Below, piece after piece: positions 1-5,642 of a stretch of 5,642 bases of DNA. The stretch is from Spirochaetales bacterium (GTDB lineage Bacteria; Spirochaetota; Spirochaetia; SZUA-6; DRHE01): assembly GCA_011049745.1 (NCBI GenBank), contig DRHE01000228.1, forward strand, positions 1 through 5,642. Reading direction: 5' to 3'. The notes under the pieces are model-generated. The model ran no database searches, was not told the origin of the DNA, and saw only the letters and a list, made by a program, of their open reading frames with translations. The number at the start of each line of letters is the position of its first letter. Positions within the stretch are counted from its first letter, which is position 1. The position numbers and the translations under genes are program-made.

Positions 1-1
1 G

Positions 2-718
2 GTCTGTGTAGGGGACGGGTTCCACGCCGAGGCCAGGGCGGCCAAGCGGTGGCTCTCGGCTTTTGAAGAGTTTAAATCGGATTACGCCAACCACAGCAGC
101 ATGGATGAAGAGATGAGAGAAAGTCTCGGCCTGATGGAGATGGTGATCGAGGTTAAAGCCTCCTTTCCGCCCTTTTTTCATTTTCTTAAGGGAAATCATG
201 AGAATATCTCCAATGAGCAGGGAGAGGGGAACTACCCTTTTGGCAAATTTGCCTATGAGGGAGCCATGGTCACCCATTATATAAAGAAATTCTATGGTGA
301 GGAGTTTCTGTCCCGGTTCTACCGCTTTGAAAAGCAACTGCCGATACTCACTGTAGGAAAGAATTTCCTTATTTCCCATGCCGAACCCGAGACTTTTTAT
401 CCCAAGGAGATGGTGATTGACTACCGGACTCATCCCGAAGTCATCTATGGGCTTACCTGGACGGATAACGATGCAGCTCAGGAAGACAGCGTGCCGGCCA
501 TGCTGGATTACTATCTTGATGAGACAGAGAGGAATGGGGCCTACTACTTTGGAGGACACCGTCCTATAGGGGGTAAATATCATCTGAGAGCCGGGGGAAA
601 ATACGTCCAGATTCACAATCCCAACCGCTTTATTGCAGCCTTCTTGAAAAAAAATAAGGAGATCGATCTGGATGAGGATATTATTGAGATTGTGCCTAAT
701 ATGAATCAGATAGGATGA
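2..718 (+). CDS. Calcineurin-like metallophosphoesterase, PPP-like (5' partial)
   Basis: The reading frame is open from base 2, so the true start and the first metal motif (usually DxHG) lie upstream of the window; 238 residues are visible. Numbered from the first visible codon, the fragment shows VGDGFH (Asp5, second metal motif), LKGNHEN (Asn65, His66, Glu67), SHAEP (His126) and GGHRP (His186). This is the motif order of calcineurin-like phosphoesterases. The LKGNHEN and GHRP blocks, followed by a beta-rich end (YVQIHNPNRF), most resemble PPP-type Ser/Thr phosphatases. The usual GDxxDRG is altered to GDGFHAE, and the stretch to GNHE is about 60 residues rather than about 25. The fold predicts a two-metal phosphomonoesterase or phosphodiesterase. 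A protein phosphatase opposing the kinase 9 bases downstream is an inference; a nucleotide or other small substrate is equally possible. There is no signal peptide or membrane helix in the visible part, so it is probably cytoplasmic. Confidence 0.9.
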   Translation, partial: VCVGDGFHAEARAAKRWLSAFEEFKSDYANHSSMDEEMRESLGLMEMVIEVKASFPPFFHFLKGNHENISNEQGEGNYPFGKFAYEGAMVTHYIKKFYGEEFLSRFYRFEKQLPILTVGKNFLISHAEPETFYPKEMVIDYRTHPEVIYGLTWTDNDAAQEDSVPAMLDYYLDETERNGAYYFGGHRPIGGKYHLRAGGKYVQIHNPNRFIAAFLKKNKEIDLDEDIIEIVPNMNQIG

Positions 719-727
719 GCAGGACAA

Positions 728-2623
728 ATGGCAAAAATAGCCGCTAAAATAGGCAAATATACGGTTGTCTCGCAAATCGCCAAGGGAGGAATGAGCGCGG
801 TTTACAAGGGGAAGCATCCCACTCTGAATCGCTTCATAATCCTGAAAAAACTTACCTTGAGGGGACGTTCATCCATCGCCGAGCGATTTAAGAGAGAAGC
901 CCGCTTAATGATGGATTTTAAAAATGATTATATCGCCCAGGTGTACGATCATTTTAAGGAAGGGGCTTCGTACTATATCGTGGAGGAGTATGTTGACGGA
1001 ATCGCGTTGGATGCGCTGATAAAACGGGAACGATATTTACCCAGCGATTTGGCGCTGCTAATATTCCGGGACTGCTGCAGAGCACTCAAGTATGCCCATG
1101 ATAAGAGTGTTGTGCACCGGGATATCAAACCCGGGAACATCCTGATTTCGAGGGATGGTGAGGTTAAACTGGTGGATTTCGGCATTGCCACGGGCGAGGA
1201 AGATGATGAGGCCGCTCTGACCAGGGAAGGGATGACTCTCGGTACCCCCTCCTACATGTCGCCGGAGCAGATAGAAAACACTAAAAACGTGGATAAGCGC
1301 GCCGATATCTACTCCATGGGCGTTATGCTCTATGAGATGGTAACGGGGAAGACCCCCTTTCCCGGTAGTTTTACGCCGGAAACCATTGCTTTGATCCAGA
1401 AGGGAAAGTATAAGCCCGTGCGGAAGGCAAATCCCAAAGTATCTTCCACTGTGAGCCGGATCATTAAAAAAGCAATGCAGTCGAAATCAAGAAAGCGCTA
1501 TCAGGACCTGGAAGAGGTCTTTAATATTCTAAACAGAAGCCTGAAAAAGAAGGATCGATCCGCCGGCAGGAGGGAGATCAGGAGTTATATCAATAAGGAG
1601 CAGCTCAAGGATATTAAAAAGAAACGGAAACCAAGGCTCAAGTCTGTTCTCTTTGCCGCCCTGCTGCTTTTATTTGTGCTGACCGCCGGTTCTGCCTTTA
1701 TCTACTATAGGGGTTACTATTATGAGTTCTTTCATTCCGAGGAATACGGCGCCCTGGTTGTATCGGCTAAGGTGAACAAAGAGTTTAAAGAACCGGGGGA
1801 AAGCTCTATCCGGGCCGTACTCTATCAGGAGAGGGATAATGCGAACACCAGGCTGGATGATATGGTCTTCACCTTCGGAGAAAACAGGGAGAAGGAAACG
1901 GAGCAGTATTTTTTCCTGGAGTCCCAAAAAGTCTATCTTAAAACAGACCAATACCGGATTAAAGTCAGCCTGGATAATAAGCTTCTCTGGGAAACCTTTT
2001 TCCTCGATCCCAGAAAGCTGCAGAAAGGCAGCGTCGCCACCTTTGAAGCCAGAATAGTGGAAGTGGCAATAGACGAGATTCCTCCTTTGCCTCTCACCGT
2101 CCAGTATAAGGTCTTAAACCAGGCTGACGGCCGGGATATCACGGCCGGAACGGACTTCTATGTCCTCGTTGGTTCAAAATGGACCAGATGGAACAGGCGT
2201 CTTGCCGGCAGCTTAACCACCGGCAAAATCTATAAGTTCAAGTTTGAGAGCCGGGGGTATTACCCCAGAGAATACCATCTGATTATAAAGCAGTATCAGA
2301 GTGTCCTGGATTTTCAGGTAACCCTGATACCTCACCCGGGATCTTTAAGAGTTTCCTCAAACCATGAAGGGATAAAAATACTGCTCGATAACTCCCAATT
2401 CTACCTGTCCGGGGGAGAGAATCCGTCTTACAAGAAATTGGCTGCCTCCTTAAAGGGGACTCAGGAAATTGTCCTTTCTCCAGGCGAATATCTGCTCACC
2501 GCGGAAGTCACCCCATCCATTACCAGGGAAACTAAGGTAAGAGTAGAATCGGGGCAGAAGGTGGAAGTTGATCTTGATTTTAACAGGGACAGTAAGACTT
2601 TAAATCTGAAAGTAGGAGAATAA
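728..2623 (+). CDS. Transmembrane Hanks-type Ser/Thr protein kinase with PEGA-like ectodomain
   Basis: This 631-residue protein has a complete N-terminal kinase domain (about 10-272). Visible residues are the glycine-rich loop AKGGMSAVYKG (18-28), ATP-binding Lys40, C-helix Glu57, HRDIKPGN (130-137, catalytic Asp132), DFG (150-152), GTPSYMSPEQ (172-181) and Asp193 of RADIYS. No catalytic residue is missing, so it should be active. Thr165 and Thr170 in the activation segment are candidate autophosphorylation sites. A basic juxtamembrane stretch (273-305) leads to one transmembrane helix (about 306-327). The remaining 300 residues should be extracytoplasmic and are beta-rich. I see about three modules (341-446, 455-534, 538-618), the last resembling PEGA domains (GSLRV start, SPGEYLL, strand-rich end). 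The architecture resembles PknB/StkP receptor kinases, but without PASTA repeats. Start: the ATG follows an in-frame TGA by only three codons, with AGGA at 721-724, so no longer start is possible. Neighbours suggest a role in envelope or cell-wall signalling (inference). Confidence 0.96.
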   Translation: MAKIAAKIGKYTVVSQIAKGGMSAVYKGKHPTLNRFIILKKLTLRGRSSIAERFKREARLMMDFKNDYIAQVYDHFKEGASYYIVEEYVDGIALDALIKRERYLPSDLALLIFRDCCRALKYAHDKSVVHRDIKPGNILISRDGEVKLVDFGIATGEEDDEAALTREGMTLGTPSYMSPEQIENTKNVDKRADIYSMGVMLYEMVTGKTPFPGSFTPETIALIQKGKYKPVRKANPKVSSTVSRIIKKAMQSKSRKRYQDLEEVFNILNRSLKKKDRSAGRREIRSYINKEQLKDIKKKRKPRLKSVLFAALLLLFVLTAGSAFIYYRGYYYEFFHSEEYGALVVSAKVNKEFKEPGESSIRAVLYQERDNANTRLDDMVFTFGENREKETEQYFFLESQKVYLKTDQYRIKVSLDNKLLWETFFLDPRKLQKGSVATFEARIVEVAIDEIPPLPLTVQYKVLNQADGRDITAGTDFYVLVGSKWTRWNRRLAGSLTTGKIYKFKFESRGYYPREYHLIIKQYQSVLDFQVTLIPHPGSLRVSSNHEGIKILLDNSQFYLSGGENPSYKKLAASLKGTQEIVLSPGEYLLTAEVTPSITRETKVRVESGQKVEVDLDFNRDSKTLNLKVGE

Positions 2624-2629
2624 GAGGGA
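2624..2629 (+). promoter_or_regulatory. Ribosome binding site for the GTG start at 2636
   Basis: GAGGGA lies just after the kinase TAA stop, six bases before the GTG at 2636. The in-frame TAA at 2621-2623 excludes a longer start. The next in-frame ATG is at codon 30, after the first membrane helix, so this site decides for GTG. Confidence 0.75.
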
Positions 2630-2635
2630 AGCAAC

Positions 2636-3526
2636 GTGTCAACTTTAGCGAGACGTCTGATTATTTGCTGTCTGGGTGTGCTGGCAGGGATTGCAGCCTG
2701 GCCGGTGGCCGAAGTGATTCTTATGTACCAGAGGATTTTTCCCTCCTATCTTATCTTTAGCATTGTTCTGGGAGCGGCTTTTGGTTTTATTCTTGGTGCT
2801 TTTTTCGGAAGCTTTGCCGGCATTACCTCCTCTGTTAAGCCCCGGATAGGCAGTGGCGCCATCACGGGCGCCCTGGTCGGTTTAGTGGGTGGGGCCGCCG
2901 GATTTTTTATTGGGCAGGGAGTGCTGTTTCTTGCCGGCGAGCTTCTCTTTTCTTCCTATAAAAGCTTTAACCGGATCGGCCTTCCCGTCGCCAGGGCTAT
3001 TGGCTGGGGCTTTCTGGGGATCTTTGTCGGTATGACGGAAGGTATCCGGGCCGGGTCTTTAAAGAAAATCCAGGTTGGGATACTCGGAGGATTCATAGGA
3101 GGGATCCCGGGCGGCTTTGCTCTGGAATATTCCCGCCTGTTATTCCCGGAGATTATCTACGCCAGGTTGGCCGGCTTTATCATTCTTGGCTTATTAATCG
3201 GCTTTTTCTACAGCCTGGTGGAGAAGCGGCTCGCCTACGGCGTATTGCGAGTTCTCAACGGCTGTTTCAAAGGCAAAGAGTTCCTGATAGCTCAGAAAAA
3301 ACTTAAGATCGGAAAATCGGCAAAAAATGAAATCAGCCTTGCCGATTACGCTGACGTAGCCGATGTTCATGCTGTTCTGCTAATCAAGGGCCACGATCTA
3401 CTACTGAAGCCCGCCGGCCCAAAATTTCCGGTCCTTGTGAATGAGGATAAAATCACGGAGCATCCTCTGAAATATGAGGATGTAATTAAGATAGGCTCAG
3501 CCAGGCTTTACTACAAACTCGAATAA
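2636..3526 (+). CDS. Polytopic glycine-rich membrane protein with C-terminal FHA-like domain
   Basis: This 296-residue protein has two parts. Residues 1-200 carry about six hydrophobic helices (8-30, 38-63, 74-104, 120-136, 145-162, 178-195), rich in glycine with small-residue spacing (GAAFGF, GGAAGFF, GGFIGGIPGG). Lys/Arg fall in the loops at 64-72 and 137-144 and after the last helix, so both termini are predicted cytoplasmic. Residues about 209-296 look like a forkhead-associated domain: LKIGKSAKNEISL (223-235), VADVHAVL (241-248), VNEDKI (268-273) and YEDVIKIG (280-287). Typical FHA domains have GR, SxxH and a later Asn; here GR is GK (Lys227), the SR of SRxHA is Ala242-Asp243, His245 is kept and Asn269 may match the Asn. 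Phosphothreonine binding is therefore doubtful. I do not recognise a named family for the membrane part. It sits 12 bases after the kinase and 10 before the VWA gene, so a role as membrane partner or scaffold is plausible (inference). GTG start. Confidence 0.88.
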   Translation: MSTLARRLIICCLGVLAGIAAWPVAEVILMYQRIFPSYLIFSIVLGAAFGFILGAFFGSFAGITSSVKPRIGSGAITGALVGLVGGAAGFFIGQGVLFLAGELLFSSYKSFNRIGLPVARAIGWGFLGIFVGMTEGIRAGSLKKIQVGILGGFIGGIPGGFALEYSRLLFPEIIYARLAGFIILGLLIGFFYSLVEKRLAYGVLRVLNGCFKGKEFLIAQKKLKIGKSAKNEISLADYADVADVHAVLLIKGHDLLLKPAGPKFPVLVNEDKITEHPLKYEDVIKIGSARLYYKLE

Positions 3527-3530
3527 GGAG
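3525..3530 (+). promoter_or_regulatory. Strong ribosome binding site for the VWA gene
   Basis: AAGGAG is a near-consensus Shine-Dalgarno. It overlaps the TAA stop of the upstream gene and sits six bases before the ATG at 3537. It is the strongest site in the window and supports both that start and tight coupling of the two genes. Confidence 0.85.
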
Positions 3531-3536
3531 TGAGCG

Positions 3537-4949
3537 ATGAGTTTAAGAAAAATCCTTCCTCTCCTCTCCGGCTTAATCCTCCTTACTCCCCTGATACCGG
3601 CGGATAATATAAGCATCTCTCAGATTGACTCTTCCTCCCTGCTCACCAGCCAGGCTATTAAGCTGTATCTCAGCGTTACAGACAGCAGGGGGAGTCCAAT
3701 AGAGGGACTGACGGCCGAGATGTTCCGGGTATTTGAATCTGCCGACGGTCTTAATTTCAAAGAAGTTCCCGGTATTGAGGGTTTCAAAACAGGAGCAAAC
3801 ATAGCGGCTGGAATTAATTTCCTGCTCTTGCTGGACAATTCGGGCAGCATGTATGATACCATCGGCGGGAAACCCACCTCTGTACAGAAAGACATGCGGA
3901 TCACCCATGCCAGGCAGGCCACTCTTTCCTTTGTTGATAGCATTACCAATCCGAGGGACAGCCTGGGTCTGGCTTCCTTCAATACCAATTACTCTATCCA
4001 TACCCCACCGGGCAGTAAGCTGGCCAAAACCGCTCTTCTGCTGGATGAAATAGTAAAGCCCACAAAGGAGGAGGCCTATACCGAGCTGTATGCCTCCCTG
4101 CTTCTGGCTGCGGAGCAGATGAGCGGTATTAAGGGAAGAAGGGTTATCATTGTCTTATCCGATGGTGAAAATTTCCCCTATTTCCTTCACACCCAGAGAG
4201 AGCATAAGAACTTTAAGGAGAGGATTTTCCAGCACACAGAACCGATTGAGCTTTGCCAGAAAGAGGGTATTTCGGTTTTTGCCGTTAACTTCGGCAGAGA
4301 AAAGGACAGGTATCTTGAAACCATCGCTTTAGAGACCGGGGGGACCGTATTCGACGCTTCAAACGAGGAGCAGCTCAGCGAGGTCTACCAAAGAATTAGA
4401 AACCGAATCTTGACAGAGCATCTACTAACCTACAGGGCTACCATGGACCCGGCGGACATACAATACGTTAAAGTAGAATATTCAAGGGACAATAAAAAAG
4501 AATCCGTAACGCGTTTTTATTTTTCCAGCACGATTTTCGGTTTACCCTTAGAATCGCTTAGCTTCCTGCTGGTTATTCCGTTTCTTATCGCCCTGGTTCT
4601 CTGGTGGCTGCTGACCAAGCTCAGATTAGAGAAGATAGCCCGCCGGCCCACCCTGGAAGTTCTGCACGTCGAACAGGGCTCGCCTTCCACGAAACTTTTT
4701 AACATAAGATCTAAGAAGACAGTGATAAGCGGAAGTGAGGAAGCCGATCTTACCATTGCGGGAGCGCCGAAAATGAAAGAAAACCGGGCCACGGTGATAT
4801 TTGATAAGAAAAGTAAATCCTACACCGTCGTAGGCGAGAGAGAAATTACGGTAAATAACAAATCCGTAAAAACAAGAAAGCTGGAGCCGGGGGATGTCAT
4901 AAACGTCGGCGGTACCACCATTGTCTTTGACGATAAACCACCGCGGTGA
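3537..4949 (+). CDS. Exported, membrane-anchored VWA-domain protein with cytoplasmic FHA-like tail
   Basis: This 470-residue protein begins with a signal peptide: Arg4-Lys5, hydrophobic core 6-21, likely cleavage after Ala22 (LIPA/DN). Residues 24-80 look like a beta-sandwich segment common in secreted VWA proteins (YLSVTDSRGSPIEGL, FRVFE). The VWA domain spans about 92-295 and keeps the metal-ion-dependent adhesion site: DNSGS (100-104), Thr182 and the Asp of LSDGEN (Asp209). A metal-dependent protein ligand is therefore likely. One transmembrane helix (about 341-360) is followed by basic residues, placing the tail in the cytoplasm. Residues about 372-466 resemble an FHA domain (VISGSEEADLTI, VNNKSV, LEPGDVINVGG). 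The GR is Gly399-Ser400 and SRxHA is replaced by KENRA (414-418), so canonical phosphothreonine binding is unlikely. The protein could pass information between the periplasm and the kinase side of the membrane (inference). Its stop overlaps the next gene. Confidence 0.93.
   Translation: MSLRKILPLLSGLILLTPLIPADNISISQIDSSSLLTSQAIKLYLSVTDSRGSPIEGLTAEMFRVFESADGLNFKEVPGIEGFKTGANIAAGINFLLLLDNSGSMYDTIGGKPTSVQKDMRITHARQATLSFVDSITNPRDSLGLASFNTNYSIHTPPGSKLAKTALLLDEIVKPTKEEAYTELYASLLLAAEQMSGIKGRRVIIVLSDGENFPYFLHTQREHKNFKERIFQHTEPIELCQKEGISVFAVNFGREKDRYLETIALETGGTVFDASNEEQLSEVYQRIRNRILTEHLLTYRATMDPADIQYVKVEYSRDNKKESVTRFYFSSTIFGLPLESLSFLLVIPFLIALVLWWLLTKLRLEKIARRPTLEVLHVEQGSPSTKLFNIRSKKTVISGSEEADLTIAGAPKMKENRATVIFDKKSKSYTVVGEREITVNNKSVKTRKLEPGDVINVGGTTIVFDDKPPR
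4946..4949 (+). other. Stop/start overlap GTGA, VWA gene to amidase gene
   Basis: The VWA gene's TGA stop (4947-4949) overlaps a GTG (4946-4948) that opens the amidase frame. This is the classic four-base arrangement for translational coupling. I see no good Shine-Dalgarno before it, which fits re-initiation by terminating ribosomes. The in-frame TAA at 4934-4936 excludes an earlier start. Confidence 0.55.
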
Positions 4950-5642
4950 GATTAATTATCAACAGGTCGGTTTCCCAGGGCCCCCGGGTGATTACGGGCT
5001 TCCCGGCTGGTTGCTGCCGGGTGATGCAGTGGCTGTTTTTAGCACTCGGTCTCATTCTTCCCTTGGAGAGCCTGGCCATCGACTTGAAGGAGTACCCTCT
5101 TTTAACTCCTTTGAGGCTCGAGCTCACCCGAGAGTACTGTAAGCAGCACTATGGCCTCGATACCTACAACCTGGTAAATCCCAGGATGATTGTGATACAC
5201 TTTACGGGTACCGATTCGCTGGAGGGCAGCCTGGGCACTTTCAAGCCGGAAACCATAGCCACTTCCCGAGTTTATGTAAAAAAGTTCGGGAAGGTGAATG
5301 TGGGTGTCCATTTCCTCATCTCTAAGGCCGGCGAAATCTACTCGCTGCTTCCGGAGAATATCATCGGAAGGCATACTATAGGATTCAACCACCTTTCCCT
5401 GGGAGTGGAGCTGGTATCGAGCACCGCCGAAGGCCTCACCGAAGAACAGCTTATGAGCACCGCGGTTCTCGTGGAGTCTCTCGTAGACAAGTACCCTACT
5501 CTGGAGTATCTGATCGGGCATCATGAATACGTGGACAAGGATCTGCCCCACTATCAGCTATACAGGGAGTTGGATCCGGATTATGCACCGACCGTCAAAG
5601 TCGATACCGGTGACCGGTTCATGGTGGCTTTGAGAAAAATAC
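4946..5642 (+). CDS. Exported N-acetylmuramoyl-L-alanine amidase, Amidase_2 family (3' partial)
   Basis: The frame stays open from 4937 to the window end; 232 codons are visible from the GTG at 4946. The catalytic domain matches Amidase_2/AmpD-type zinc amidases, which cut the bond between N-acetylmuramic acid and L-alanine in peptidoglycan. Numbered from this GTG: MIVIHFTGT (first zinc ligand His85), VGVHFLISKAG (His122), LGVELVSS (likely catalytic Glu155), YLIGHHEY (second ligand His192) and KVDTGDRF (likely third ligand Asp220). Before the domain lies a hydrophobic stretch (about 28-43, WLFLALGLILPLESLA) with a possible signal-peptidase site after Ala44, so the enzyme is probably exported. 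The start is uncertain: GTG 4946 (overlaps the upstream stop), GTG 4988 (AGGG at 4977-4980), GTG 5021 and ATG 5024 all come before the signal core. Starting at 5021 or 5024 would leave the signal peptide without a positive charge, which favours an upstream start. As the last gene seen, it is a likely effector acting on the cell wall (inference). Confidence 0.9.
   Translation, partial: MRLIINRSVSQGPRVITGFPAGCCRVMQWLFLALGLILPLESLAIDLKEYPLLTPLRLELTREYCKQHYGLDTYNLVNPRMIVIHFTGTDSLEGSLGTFKPETIATSRVYVKKFGKVNVGVHFLISKAGEIYSLLPENIIGRHTIGFNHLSLGVELVSSTAEGLTEEQLMSTAVLVESLVDKYPTLEYLIGHHEYVDKDLPHYQLYRELDPDYAPTVKVDTGDRFMVALRKI
4984..5025 (+). repeat. Two copies of CCGGGTGAT, each holding a candidate GTG start
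   Basis: The nonamer CCGGGTGAT occurs at 4984-4992 and again at 5017-5025. The copies are 33 bases apart and in the same frame, and each places a GTG (4988, 5021) right after CCGG. They encode Arg-Val-Ile and Arg-Val-Met in the amidase leader. This may be chance in a GC-rich stretch. Confidence 0.4.

Noticed and set aside
1670..2142. Short open frames on both strands inside the kinase ectodomain
   Set aside because: The kinase frame runs through the region without interruption and keeps coherent beta-rich sequence; these are shadow frames.
3573..4001. Two minus-strand open frames (3573-4001 and 3620-3988)
   Set aside because: They are fully antisense to the VWA gene across its signal-peptide and metal-site region. 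No recognisable motif or convincing start context.
4939..4948. Perfect 10-base palindrome CACCGCGGTG at the VWA/amidase junction
   Set aside because: It has no loop and no following T-run, so it is not a terminator. It lies in coding sequence and is probably chance; an operator role cannot be supported from one copy.
4977..5025. GC-rich self-complementary stretch considered as a terminator or attenuator
   Set aside because: Several short complementary GC blocks exist, but no single stable stem followed by a U-run. The stretch is coding in the amidase frame.
4921..5142. Plus-strand open frame of 73 codons starting at TTG
   Set aside because: It is out of frame with both the VWA end and the amidase start. 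The amidase frame explains the region and the translation shows no domain.
5102..5551. Minus-strand open frame of 149 codons
   Set aside because: It lies opposite the amidase, whose plus-strand frame shows clear Amidase_2 motifs. The antisense translation shows no recognisable domain.

Overview
The window is one dense block of plus-strand coding sequence with five genes. No gap exceeds 12 bases and the last junction overlaps by 4 bases, so it looks like the interior of one operon. The first gene enters truncated at its 5' end and the last leaves truncated at its 3' end. I see no promoter, terminator, RNA gene, mobile element or CRISPR array. Base composition looks mid-GC and even throughout, with no sign of recent insertion.

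Layout: (1) bases 2-718, C-terminal part of a calcineurin-like metallophosphoesterase resembling PPP-type phosphatases; (2) 728-2623, a Hanks-type Ser/Thr protein kinase with one transmembrane helix and an approximately 300-residue extracytoplasmic part that looks like beta-sandwich or PEGA-like modules; (3) 2636-3526, a glycine-rich membrane protein with six predicted helices and a C-terminal FHA-like domain; (4) 3537-4949, a secreted and anchored von Willebrand factor A protein with intact metal-site residues, one membrane helix and a C-terminal cytoplasmic FHA-like domain; (5) 4946 to the window end, an exported Amidase_2-type N-acetylmuramoyl-L-alanine amidase whose start is ambiguous.

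Working hypothesis (inference): the operon encodes an envelope-linked phospho-signalling module. A kinase and a possible counteracting phosphatase act in the cytoplasm. Two membrane proteins present FHA-like domains to the cytoplasm. The kinase ectodomain, the VWA domain and the amidase face the periplasm or cell wall. Both FHA-like domains appear to lack residues that normally bind phosphothreonine, so a simple scheme in which the kinase phosphorylates a target that the FHA domain then binds is not assured.

Organism: signal peptides, a peptidoglycan amidase, a PEGA-like kinase and VWA/FHA proteins fit a diderm bacterium. A spirochaete or another lineage rich in eukaryote-like kinases is my best guess, but nothing here fixes the taxon.
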